Origin: Rhodeus uyekii
Lineage: Eukaryota > Chordata > Actinopteri > Cypriniformes > Acheilognathidae
Assembly (NCBI GenBank): GCA_037043235.1
Contig: JAWRVZ010000605.1
Location: 70,001-134,000 of the forward strand
Direction of reading: 5' to 3'
DNA length: 64,000 nucleotides
The position numbers and the translations under genes were made by a program. This document shows, in pieces, positions 11,601 to 20,499 of the stretch (positions are counted from its first letter, which is position 1; the number at the start of each line of letters is the position of its first letter). The notes below the pieces were generated by a model. That model worked only from the letters and a program-made list of their open reading frames with translations. It searched no databases and had not been told where the DNA came from.

Positions 11601-12292
11601 AGAGAGAGGAAGAAGTGAGATCAGGCTGAGTGGAAATGTAGATCTGAATGTCATCCACATAAAAATGATAGTTCAGGCTAAACAATATAAATATAGCATA
11701 TAAATACTAAATAAAACAGGACCCAAAACGGACCCCTGAGGGACACCCTGACACAGGTACAGTCTGAGAGCTCAGATTGTTTGATTGACACAGGAAAGAC
11801 AACGTTTAACTTGTGCAAATAGAGAAGGATCGTTCCAGTCCCGATCCACAGAAACACATCTCCAAACAGGGAAGATCACGGATCGTGATGTGAAATGTTG
11901 GGAAGCTTCCCATCATTTTAGAGCGAGAGATCACACAGAAGTGAAGGTTTTTATCATTTACTCTCTCATGTTCTTAAAAACCCCATTCAGTGGTTCTGCT
12001 GAACACAAGAGGTTTTTCTGAAGAATGATTATAATCTAAGAGTTGCTGGTTTTCGCTCACTTCCACAGCAGGAAAACACACACAATGAAAGTCACTGGCG
12101 ACCAGAAACTGCACAGAAAAGCTCTAGTATTCAACAGAAGCTTATTGAGAAGATCCTGTGAGATCTGGAGATGTTTCACCTCTCGATGTCTTTGGACTTC
12201 ATGATGTGCGTCTTCACCGCGCTGACGGTCCACGGGCCGAACCGGAAGTCCTGTTTACTGCTCTGGAACCCGTGCGAACCCACAGACGACAT
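8682..12292 (-). CDS. tiprl: TIPRL (TIP41-like) PP2A-type phosphatase regulator, complete, 7 coding exons
   Basis: TIPRL binds the catalytic subunits of PP2A, PP4 and PP6 and is the animal TIP41 of TOR signalling. Coding exons: 12180-12292 (MSSVGSHGFQSS...KSKDIE), 10531-10710 (HMPALPEMLFGDNVLRIQH), 10368-10467 (YDWTYTTDYRGTLLGE), 10171-10302 (KLKAREQIKFFEDVLLFEDE), 10000-10095 (SFFLLLRFFLRVDG), 9846-9908 (NHMLREFSTRESKIS) and 8682-8816 (YTDPNEIAQHLPLK...QWRE, stop). Summed over the joins this gives 272 codons, the length I recall for human TIPRL, with no internal stop. All introns are GT-AG except intron 5 (9909-9999), which starts GCAAGT directly after ...YHE. Start codon 12290-12292 lies 1 bp after an acceptor (TTCGCAG), so a non-coding exon lies upstream. 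Intron 1 holds an L2 fragment; introns 2-5 are short and intron 6 (8817-9845) shows nothing I can identify. Confidence 0.95.
10855..11770 (-). mobile_element. L2-group LINE fragment in tiprl intron 1
   Basis: Minus-strand reading contains FYVDDIQIYIS (altered YADD catalytic box) near 11650, SRLDYCNSLFAGLPAS, LQYIQNSAARVL and a C-terminal SLPAPVRNANSLDCFKQRLK block (10912-11685). Just upstream, a decayed counterpart of the GVPQGSVLGP block is readable at about 11720-11760. The 3' end at 10855-10920 shows the TTTATTTGTAGTGCACC type of tail. It is 5'-truncated and its YADD alanine is replaced, so it is a dead copy. Same orientation as tiprl. Confidence 0.8.
11940..12040. mobile_element. Fragment of a common cyprinid terminal-repeat family
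   Basis: TTTTTATCATTTACTCTCTCATG ... GGTTCTGCTGAACACAAGAGG ... TTTCTGAAGAATG matches, from memory, the subterminal sequence of a very abundant cyprinid element that begins AAAGGGATAGTTCACCC. Only the inner part is present. A related end is at 31170-31216. Confidence 0.4.
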
Positions 12293-12530
12293 CCTGCGAA
12301 CACATGCGTCATAAATCACGAGCACAGACTGCAAACACGGGCTATTCTAATGCATGTGAATGTGGACTCGATAGCAAACTAAAGACTCGCGGTCGTACAA
12401 ACGGGCTTTTATTGTCCTGTTGATTAAAACGAAACTAAACTGGCACCCATGCATCAATTACTTTAAAACTGTTCACAGCACAAGAGTAAAAACATTAACA
12501 AAACCGAAAACGAGCATAATTCACTCTCAC

Positions 12531-12660
12531 CTCGTATCTGTTTCCATGAATGTCTACAGCGCAACCTCCAATTCCTTCCGACGGCGCGCAACAGCAGCGG
12601 ATGGTTCCGGACGGCCGCTTTGACCGGCGTTCGCCGCCATATTGGACCGGGCAAAAGCGC
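12531..12660 (-). promoter_or_regulatory. tiprl: tiprl promoter and probable non-coding exon 1
   Basis: CpG-rich island (about 12555-12660). On the minus strand a donor GTGAGAGTG begins at 12530, matching the acceptor just before the tiprl start codon at 12293, so 12531 is taken as the end of a 5'-UTR exon. The island contains GCCGCCATATTGG (about 12629-12641), which on the minus strand is a YY1-type AATATGGCGGC site, common near start sites of TATA-less housekeeping genes. The transcription start itself is not visible. Confidence 0.55.
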
Positions 12661-12799
12661 TCCATCAACTCATGCAAGTAAACGGGGATCTGCTGCTTTA
12701 CTTGACTAAAAGCGGAATAAAGTTTTACATTTCTCAACCGCTTAGGATCGGTGAACAGTACAAAAAAGGTTCTGTCTCCAATTACTTGGAATCTCAACT

Positions 12800-13810
12800 G
12801 TTAAATTATTCATTGTCATAAAGGGATAATGAAGACTCATGCTTGCCAAGCATAGATTTGGTTTATCATTCTTATTTAACAATTGTGGAGACTGAAATAT
12901 ACACATCTTTTTTAATTGTTTTTAACACCTTCATTTTAGCCGTCACGTCACAGGACAATTGAGGAACAATGAGGGAAAGAAGTCTAATTGCTTTTGTAAT
13001 ATTATTAAATAGTGGTTTACTGAACTAATTGTGTCTGTCTTTAAATTAATTTATAATGAAAGTCAGCATGTCTTCGTGTTCCGGTTTGCTGCTGTTTCAT
13101 GTCCACTCTCCACGCCACGCACTTCACCATCAACCATCTGCCCATTGAGTCCCTGCGCCGCCTGCCTTCTCTCGACATTATTCACTGTTATTTCATCTAT
13201 TGTCAATAAATACTCATTCGCAATTAAATCCCATTTTCTGCTCATCCCTGACAATATCTTCCCACACGATTACCAGACAAAGAGAAATTGCATTTCACAA
13301 AGTTCACATCATCGTGAAGAAAGTTTGTCAAACTAATATTTTGCTTTCTCCTAGGCGCAAGAGTCAGATCCTCTCTCATTTCAATATCTTGTACCATTTC
13401 GTCTCTTGTTGACACACACAATCTCTACAGATGTTTTAGGAGTTCTCAGAGTAGCCTTTGTACCAAGTGATCAGATCGTAATCACCAACATTTCCCCTAA
13501 ACTAGTATTTAAACAAAAAACGACATGACATGATACTAATGGGTAATACCAGTCGGACAAACAATGTTGCGATCTTATCGGGGTCAAACATTTATCATAC
13601 AAAACCGGTCGGATCACACTGCGAAACCATATTACCCAACTTACTGGTCAGATAGCAATGGCGCCCATATTACCAGCCATACCGGTCAGACACGGTGTTA
13701 ACCATATATCAATCATACAATATATTTGACATAAGGGATCATATCAATCCTGGGATGACAGGTATAATCAATCAATAAAAAAAAGTGACACAACGTTTAT
13801 GTTAATACTA
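12800..13810. other. Intergenic; weak diverged direct repeats at 13535-13735
   Basis: No gene recognised. Between 13535 and 13735 a short motif of the form ACYRGTCRGAYMNN recurs about every 45-50 bp (13549, 13603, 13645, 13690), each near an ATATTACC-like or CATATTACC string, suggesting an old small tandem repeat. The rest is AT-rich and unremarkable. Confidence 0.35.
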
Positions 13811-13814
13811 CTAG

Positions 13815-14515
13815 TGTGGGGTATCGAAGCCCATTTCTGCCACATAAGAAAACAAATCTTGCATGAAAACTTGAAATTATGACATACTTAAGTCGAAATT
13901 ATGACATACTAAGTCATAATTATGAAAGTTGAAAAGTCTTGTACACGACACAGATAAACTGTGAACATAATAAGGAATACTTTAATCGTAGTTTTACTAA
14001 TGATAAGATAACAACTTCTAACCTCTGGCCAATGTCAAGTTTATAGATGGATGCACCAAAAAATGGTGTTGTAACTGATTGGGAAACAGTGCGACCGCTC
14101 GATCGAACTCGAGTTCTGTTGCGGCTGAGGAGACGTGTGTATCATAGCCGTGCTCCTAACTTTGTGGATCCATCTATGACTATGACATTGGCCAGAGGTT
14201 TAAAGTTGTCGTTCAATGAAAGCTGCCACCACAGCAACGTCTGTTTCGTTCTTTCTGTGCCAAATCGTTTCAAGACATTTGCTCAGTGCTATTCCATGTC
14301 GTTCCATGAATAATGCAAGAATTTCATCATAGGTAAAACCATTTTAAAGTAAATTAAAGTATTCCTTACTATGTTCACAGTTCACCTTGTGTCGTTTGGA
14401 TCGATGTGTTCACAAGCCAGGAAGTCATAACTTCGATTTAAGTAAGTCTTAATTTCGGGTTTTCATGCACATTTTTTTTATGTGGCGGAAATGAGCTTCC
14501 ATTTAATTCCGTAGC
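13815..14515. mobile_element. Foldback-type element with long inverted arms
   Basis: The sequence from 13824 (GAAGCCCATTTCTGCCACAT) through ATGACATACTTAAGTCG, ACTGTGAACATAATAAGGAA and CCTCTGGCCAATGTCA to 14048 (ATGGATG) reappears inverted and diverged from about 14162 to 14505 (GGATCCATC, TGACATTGGCCAGAGG, TTCCTTACTATGTTCACAGT, CTTACTTAAATCGAAG, ATGTGGCGGAAATGAGCTTC). Arms of roughly 230-340 bp around a ~110-bp centre leave room for no transposase, so it is a non-autonomous foldback element. I cannot assign the superfamily with confidence. Confidence 0.75.
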
Positions 14516-14567
14516 TGATGAATACATTTTTACTATGAAAACAACTTTCCCATGTGGACAATTAATC

Positions 14568-14602
14568 AATCTATCAATCTATCTATCTTTCTATCTATCT
14601 AT
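14568..14602. repeat. (ATCT)n microsatellite
   Basis: Imperfect ATCT/ATCA tetranucleotide repeats. Confidence 0.9.
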
Positions 14603-15270
14603 CTGTAAGAAACTGCCTTTGTCCGTCTGTTGCTGCTGCACTGAGACCAGAAATAAGAGCGCTCTGAAGCAAGACTCAACAAACCACACACGTAAAATCA
14701 GTCTGGTTTATTAAAGCGTTGCTCGACAATTCATACAAATGCACATACATTTATACGGAAAAGCCACCCCTTCCTTTCTGCTTCTACCACGTCAGCAAGG
14801 TGTTGGAACATAATCACACATCAGACCCGAATAACGGAAAGAGAAGAGGAAACAAATGTTTCTCTGTGTGCACAAAAACAACTTACGAAACAGCAAAAAT
14901 GTATAACAGTCGCACCTCTAAAATACAGGCCTGTGTCCTTTCATGACACGCAGATAGATGAATGCGTATGGTTAGAAAACAACAATAAAACAACAGATAC
15001 ATTCTTACAATCCTCTCTTTTATCCTCTAAAATTATAGGAGGATAACAATTTACACCGTATTATCATATTCGTCCTTTTGGTGTTTTAAATCATACTTTC
15101 ACAGATCAGAGTTGTTTAGAGGCATGTAGGCGTGGCTGGAGACTGAAGAAGCCAAGAAGCCATCGCATAGACACGGTTCATCAAGCACCTAAGAAGACAT
15201 GGACCAAAAACACAGAGCAAAAAATCCAACAACAAATACAGGTATAAGCATAGAAAGGATAAGAATCTAG
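14603..15270. other. No gene recognised
   Basis: Mixed-composition sequence with no convincing coding frame. TGTAAGAAACTGCC at its left end and a TTTATTAAAG near 14708 (a poly(A)-like signal on the minus strand) could belong to an LTR, but I find no matching second end. Confidence 0.3.
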
Positions 15271-15842
15271 CAGCCATATCACCCTGTACTCTAAGACTGG
15301 TTGCCCACGGAAGCTAAGCAGGGTTGAGCCTGGTTAGTACCTGGATGGGAGACCTCCTGGGAATGACTAGGTTGCTGCTGGAAGTGGTGTTAGGAGGCCA
15401 GCAGGGGGTGCTCACCCTGCGGTCTGTGTGGGTCCTAACGCCCCAGTATAGTGATGGGGACACTGTACTGCAACAAGCACCGTCCTTCGGATGAGACGTT
15501 AAACCGAGGTCCTGACTCTCTGTGGTCATTAAAAATCCCAAGGATGTCCTTCGCAAGAGTAGGGGTGTAACCCCGGCATCCCTGGCCAAAACCTGCCCGT
15601 TGGCCTTGGTCCATCACGGCCCCCTAATCACCCCCCTACATTAATTGGCTTCATTGCTCTGTCTCCTCTCCTTAGCTGGTGTGTGGTGAGCGTTCTGGCA
15701 CAGGTTGCTGTCGCATCATCCAGGTGGATGCTGCACACCGGCGATTGAGGAGATTCCCTCCCCCCCCCCCCCCCTCCCAAGCGCTTTGAGCTTGGTAAAA
15801 AGCGCTATATAAATGTAACTGATTATTATTATTATTATTATT
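15271..15842 (+). mobile_element. SINE3-type element (5S rRNA-derived head)
   Basis: The head (15271-15385) follows 5S rRNA: CCATATCACCCTG, then GGAAGCTAAGCAGGGT, GAGCCTGGTTAGTACCTGG and ATGGGAGACC (the internal control region that serves as a pol III promoter), then CTGGGAAT. The body includes CTTCGGATGAGACGTTAAACC, and the tail is AAGCGCTATATAAATGTAACTG followed by (ATT)n at 15825-15842. This is the layout of the SINE3 family known from zebrafish. A polyC run (15760-15774) is within the tail. Confidence 0.92.
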
Positions 15843-16360
15843 AAGACATGCTGCGACAAACTTCCCATATCACCTCCGCTTATAAAGCCGCGATCTAATC
15901 CTGCTAACATGAAGTAAGCCTTCTCCCGAGCAGGTTCAATTCAACAGACCTGTTACTATGACAACAAGTCCCGGATGAGCGTCGAAGAACCGAACAATGC
16001 AAGATCATGCAAAATCGTCAACAATCTAATCCAGCTAAGTGAGTTAGCGAGGTACGAAGAATATGCTCCAGGAGTCAGAAGTGTAGTCAATATAAGAGAT
16101 TTTAGTTTGCAGTTTCATCTGCAGAAGCTTCGAGTCTCACAGGAGTTCGTAGGCCTCCCCACATACAATAACATTGTTACAGCAATTATACTCTAACAAA
16201 GGCTACTATCTACGTCATTACTGAAGATTAAGGTATTCTGATAGGAAAGAAAAGAAAGAAAGGCAGGTAAACAAAACTAGTAATTTTCCAGAGCAGACAG
16301 TCTGAAGCATATCTTTGTTGATCACGTGGTTGACGGGTTAGTGATCTTCCACATGGCCTA
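15843..16360. other. No gene recognised
   Basis: Short non-coding stretch with no clear coding frame or repeat other than a small GAAAGAAAAGAAAGAAAGG run near 16245. Confidence 0.3.
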
Positions 16361-16859
16361 TGTGACGGCCTCTGCTGTTGGCCTTGGTTACTTTAGCTGT
16401 GGGTTTCCATCAATTAGCGGCATATTGTTAACACCTGTGTCCAGTACTTCCTGTGCTCTTTAAGAGAGACTGAGGGATTGGAAGTGAAGGAAACGGAGGG
16501 AGTCTGGAAGACGGCGAATTCAGCCTTTGTGCCTTTGTGCCTTTGTGCCTTTGTGCCTTTGTGCCTTTGTGCCTTTGTGCCTTTGTGCGTTTGTGCGTTT
16601 GTGCGTTTGTTTCGATTATGTTATGTTAGATTGCGTTCCACCTTCATCTCTCAACATTATAGTACACTTTCAACCATGCACCTTGCTTTACATGTTGACA
16701 TTACTGATGGTTTCAGAAATAGTTATTTTCTTTAATTATCTGTTTTCAATGATTTGATGTTATCTTAATTTAGTAATAAAAATCCTTTTTTGAGCTTAAA
16801 TATTCGGTTTGCGTGTGTCCCTTGTTTTTGTTGCGTCCCTTGAGCCAGGGGTCGTGACA
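16361..16859 (+). mobile_element. LTR-like sequence with an internal octamer repeat
   Basis: Ends TGTGACGGCC (16361) and GGTCGTGACA (16859) are nearly inverted complements and have TG...CA termini. Inside are a CTCTTTAAGAG (possible TATA-region, 16449) and an AATAAA near 16775. The flanking 5 bp (GCCTA, GAGAA) do not match, so it is either a recombined LTR or a chance match. An 11-unit octamer repeat lies at 16523-16610. Confidence 0.5.
16523..16610 (+). repeat. Octamer tandem repeat, 11 units
   Basis: Eight GCCTTTGT units followed by three GCGTTTGT units. Translation gives leucine/cysteine repeats in two frames but there is no supporting gene context. Confidence 0.95.
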
Positions 16860-17062
16860 GAGAACAAGTCATTCCATCTCCTTATGGTGCCAGTTAATCA
16901 CCTCACCAATACAGACCATATTAACACACAGCAGCTTCTCCAAGGTTGAACTCTGCTCAGGATCCAACTATCAACAGACAGACTTCTCAAAACAACATGT
17001 TAATAACATGTTCTATCTGGTGAGAAACAGACAAAATTAATCCTTATTCTATGGAAAAATAC

Positions 17063-17725
17063 TGTAACGGTGCGTAGAGCAGTTACTAGTTGTTGTTTTT
17101 TTTGCTGTAATACCTCTCCTATGCTTAAGAGGGCTCTCCTGTGTACTAATCTCTCTGATATAAAGGTCAGAGAAAAGTAGAGTAAGAGATTGTTTGGAGA
17201 GAAGCATGGCCTTTTCTAGAACTAACTTTGCCACTATAGTCCGGGTTGGAAAAAGGTTGTTTTAAGCCCATCCCAAGTAAGTGTTTAGTTTATTCTATTC
17301 TTTTGGTGTTGTTTAAGTTTTGTAATGTTAGGTGTTGTGGTGATTCTTATACCATCAGTGGATAAAACATATTTGAAGAGATACTTTTGTGAGAGCTATG
17401 GAACCCAAGGTATGACGGGGATAACATTGTGACGTTATCAACTGGACAATTGTATTGACTTTTGATTCCCAACTTCTCACCTTCTCTTCACCTCCGGATG
17501 AAGAATTCTAGAGGACTTCTCTTATTTTATGAAATATCTATGTTATGTTCTTCTGGTTTGTACATATGATGGTTGTGTGTGGGTTATTTTATATAAACAC
17601 CTTTGCATACAATTTAGTTGATTGGGCTTTTGGTTGATTTCTGGGTCTGAACATCATTTCTAGTCAGAGTCCTCCTTCTAAATATCATAGTGTATTTGGT
17701 CTTCTGCTCAGTTTGAGCAGTTACA
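17063..17725 (+). mobile_element. Solo LTR with 4-bp target duplication ATAC
   Basis: 663 bp with ends TGTAAC (17063) and GTTACA (17720-17725), a perfect 6-bp inverted pair, flanked on both sides by ATAC (17059-17062 and 17726-17729). An ATATAAAG box at 17158-17165 fits a U3 promoter. The flanking duplication shows an insertion event followed by loss of the internal region. A 4-bp duplication is typical of several retrovirus-like elements. No coding content. Confidence 0.75.
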
Positions 17726-17959
17726 ATACAGAAATGCAAAGAAAGGCTAAAATAAAAATTTCTAACTTGATTATAAATCACTCATTACAAGTCATACAAA
17801 ATAAGACAAAGAATATAATATGAACAAAGAATATACATACAGAAGCGGCAATGGATTTCCGATACTGCTGCTGCCTCCAACACTACTCAGAATTGTTTTT
17901 TAATTGTTAACAGGTCGTCAATTTCCAGGTCCGACGGCAGCTCTGTAGAGTACAGGACT

Positions 17960-18360
17960 GTGAACCATTACAATACAGACCATACTATGACAAATGAACA
18001 TCTCTGGACAAAAGCAGAGGCACCAGATCCTCAGGCTGGCCGAGGGCCGACAGTGGAGTGGGTCCAGCTGAAGGTGTTCAAAAGGAAGCGGGATCAGCCA
18101 CACTGGACTGGGCCATTTAAGGTGACAGAACTTCACATAGTGTGAGGCTGCAGAGCAAAGCAGACACCTGGTACCACTGGACATGCTGTGAGCAACTGAT
18201 CCTCCAGCCACAACTCTGAAGGAACTGCAGGACCAAAAGGGGAGGATACGACAGCAAGCTGAAAAAAGGACACTTAAATATGATGAATATTTAATGACGA
18301 AGAAGCTGTGCTGTGAGGAGTTGAGCTCCTGTTTTGGGAGATCAAAAGGGGGAATTGAAG
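17960..18360 (+). pseudogene. Retroviral pol relic (integrase C-terminal end) followed by a polypurine tract
   Basis: The frame at 17960-18145 reads EWVQLKVFKRKRDQPHWTGP then FKVTELHIV, and after a frameshift LQSKADTWYHW: the C-terminal integrase end typical of gammaretrovirus-like pol. The frame is broken within this short stretch. At 18344-18352 an A4G5 polypurine tract is followed by AAT and TG, resembling a polypurine tract/3' LTR junction. Between integrase and tract there is only about 140 bp, too short for an envelope gene. This is an old, defective endogenous copy. Confidence 0.6.
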
Positions 18361-18489
18361 GAAATAAACCATAACCTAAAGATGGCTTGTTACTTAAAAT
18401 AATGGGAACAGACCAAACACATGAATAATCCACAGACGCTTGATAACGGGTTCAAGACACCCATGCACCTACATTTACTTGAGTACAAG

Positions 18490-20460
18490 GACCTACTGCT
18501 GATGAGCGCCGAATGTTTAAGCCTTCTGAAAATATCTTGAGTTACATGAGTAGATTTTGGCGTAGAATGTATGAGGCACAAGCTCTTGCTAAAAAGTCGA
18601 GTAAGTCTTAAACAAAAATGCAACATTTTGACAGAAAAGCTAAGCTGGGAAAGTTTCAGGTGGATGATTGGGTATTGGCTTTGCTGCCTCGTCCTGCTAA
18701 CCCATTTCAAGCTAAATTTACAGGACCCGACAGTGTAGCGAAACGCCTTGCCGATAATAATTATGCTGAATATTCCGGATCGGATGAGAAAAGTGCAAGT
18801 TTATCACAGTAACTTCTTGAAATTGTATCCAATTCCTGTTTCTTCTGCCACTGCGGTAAATACTTGTGATGCTTTTATTTAAAACGGTCTTCTCTCTTTT
18901 GCAGCACGAATCGTGATTATTTAGAGGATGCTGATGGGTATATCGAGAAAAAGTAGCCGGGCGACTTAATTCCGAGATTCTTGCTAATCTTTCTTATCGG
19001 ACCGAGAGGGAGAGGACTGATATCACAGAGTTGGCGACGTCTTTTCCTTGACATCCCTGGTCGTACTTCTGTCATTGAACATGACACTGACGTAGGAACT
19101 TCATGTCCTGTTAAACAGAACGCCTATCGAGTTAATCCTTTAAAAAGAGATTTACTAAAACATGAAGTGGACTATTCGGACTACACTTTTTCAGCATGGG
19201 AGCTACTTTGAAATGACCAAGTCAAAATGATCTACCCATTATATTTATTGAGAAATATATATATTTCGAAAGTCCGAAAATGCCGCTCCACATTTCCCTT
19301 CTTTGGTATTGCGACAGTAGACTGGCAGACGAGACAAACGCACTTTGAAAATTTCATCGTGAAAAAAAAGTCCTCCTCCCATTCCGTATGAAAGTGATAC
19401 GTTTTTTTCTTCTTACTTGGTCCAGCTCCCCACTCATTTTTATACCCTATCTTACGTTTAAGAGGAAAAAACCGAGCAAAAAATTAGGATGTAACTAACG
19501 ACTAGCTTGTTAGCTTTGCAGCGCTCGGGGCGTTGTTTGTTTGAGCACAGTGACCTAATTGTACGGAAAAAAATCAGATGTCATCTGACTGGTTGTCCTG
19601 TGTATCAATCAAGAGACGGGATGGCTGATATGCTGACGTCTAGTTTTTATTCAAAACAACTCAACTTTATTTGTATAGCGTCAGTTCATGACAATGTCAC
19701 CTCACCTTGTCATGCGATCTACCAATAGTACCTTGGAGATCGACTGGTAGATTGCGATCGACGTATTGAGCACCCCAGATCTAGCTGAACCTAGTTTTAG
19801 TTCATGGAGTTCTCTGTGTTTTAGTAAATAAACCCAATGGTTCATATCGGTTTTGCACGGATTATCGAAAACGTAATTTTCAGTTACCCCGAGTTGATGA
19901 CTGCATCGATCATGTTGGCTCTGCCTGATATGTCTGCAAGGTTTACATTTTAAAGGGGTACTGGCAGGTTCCTTTGACTAATTGTGCAAAGAATTATCCG
20001 CCTTTGTTACACCCGACGCTTTCCTGCAATACACCATAATGCCTTTCGGAGTCTGAAACATACCTCCGAGTGATAAACTTTCCAGCAACTGATAAACCGT
20101 ATACTGTATGGAATGCACAGCTGCGAGGCATATCTTGATGACATGGTGTTATATAGTTCTTCCTGGTCTGAACATCTTATCCAAATAAAATTATTTTCTT
20201 ATTTAGGTAAAGCAAATCTTACCATTAAGCTCGCCAAGTCTGAATTTGCTCGCCAAATCTGAAGGCGACTGTTGCCTATTTTGGTAAAGTAGTATGAAAT
20301 GGTTACGTGAAACCTATAGAGACTAAGGTAGAAGCTATTTGTAACTTCCCAATTCCCTCCACTCGTGAATTGCGACAATTTCTCTGCATGATTGAGAAGG
20401 AAGCCCTTGCCTTAGTGTTGGCTGTACAGCATTTTGAGGTATATATCTTTAAGCAGTAGA
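18490..20460 (+). mobile_element. Gmr1-like Ty3/gypsy relic with integrase upstream of reverse transcriptase
   Basis: In order on the + strand: an integrase C-terminal segment (18500-18830: HFDRKAKLGKFQVDDWVLAL, then PFQAKFTGPDSVAKRLADNN); a linker; the pre-RT block (about 18980-19180: DIPGRTSVIEHDTDVG, YRVNPLKRDLLKHEVDY); RT blocks resuming at 19786 (LAEPSFSSWSS, YRFCTDYRKRNFQLPRVDD, KGYWQVPL); the catalytic AYLDDMVLYS near 20135; and an RNase H block (EKEALALVLAVQHFEVYI, about 20395-20450). Integrase before RT is the unusual domain order described for Gmr1 elements of fish and other deuterostomes. Stops and frameshifts throughout; not functional. Confidence 0.75.
19180..19785. mobile_element. 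Secondary insertion splitting the Gmr1-like RT
   Basis: The RT frame breaks after HEVDY (about 19175) and resumes at LAEP (19786). The intervening ~600 bp ends with GATCGACTGGTAGATTGCGATCGACGTATTGAGCACCCC, whose inverse (GGGGTGCTCAATACGTCGATC) resembles hAT-type ends known in fish. I cannot find the matching left end, so the insert is probably truncated. AACTCAACTTTATTTGTATAGCG near 19660 is a common retroposon-tail string. Confidence 0.5.
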
Positions 20461-20499
20461 AAGTTATTAGTCATTAAATTTTTTATATCAGTTATGCAC

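Noticed and set aside
15271..15385. Genuine 5S rRNA gene
   Set aside because: Diverged head continuous with a SINE3 body and tail; no T-run terminator at the 5S end.
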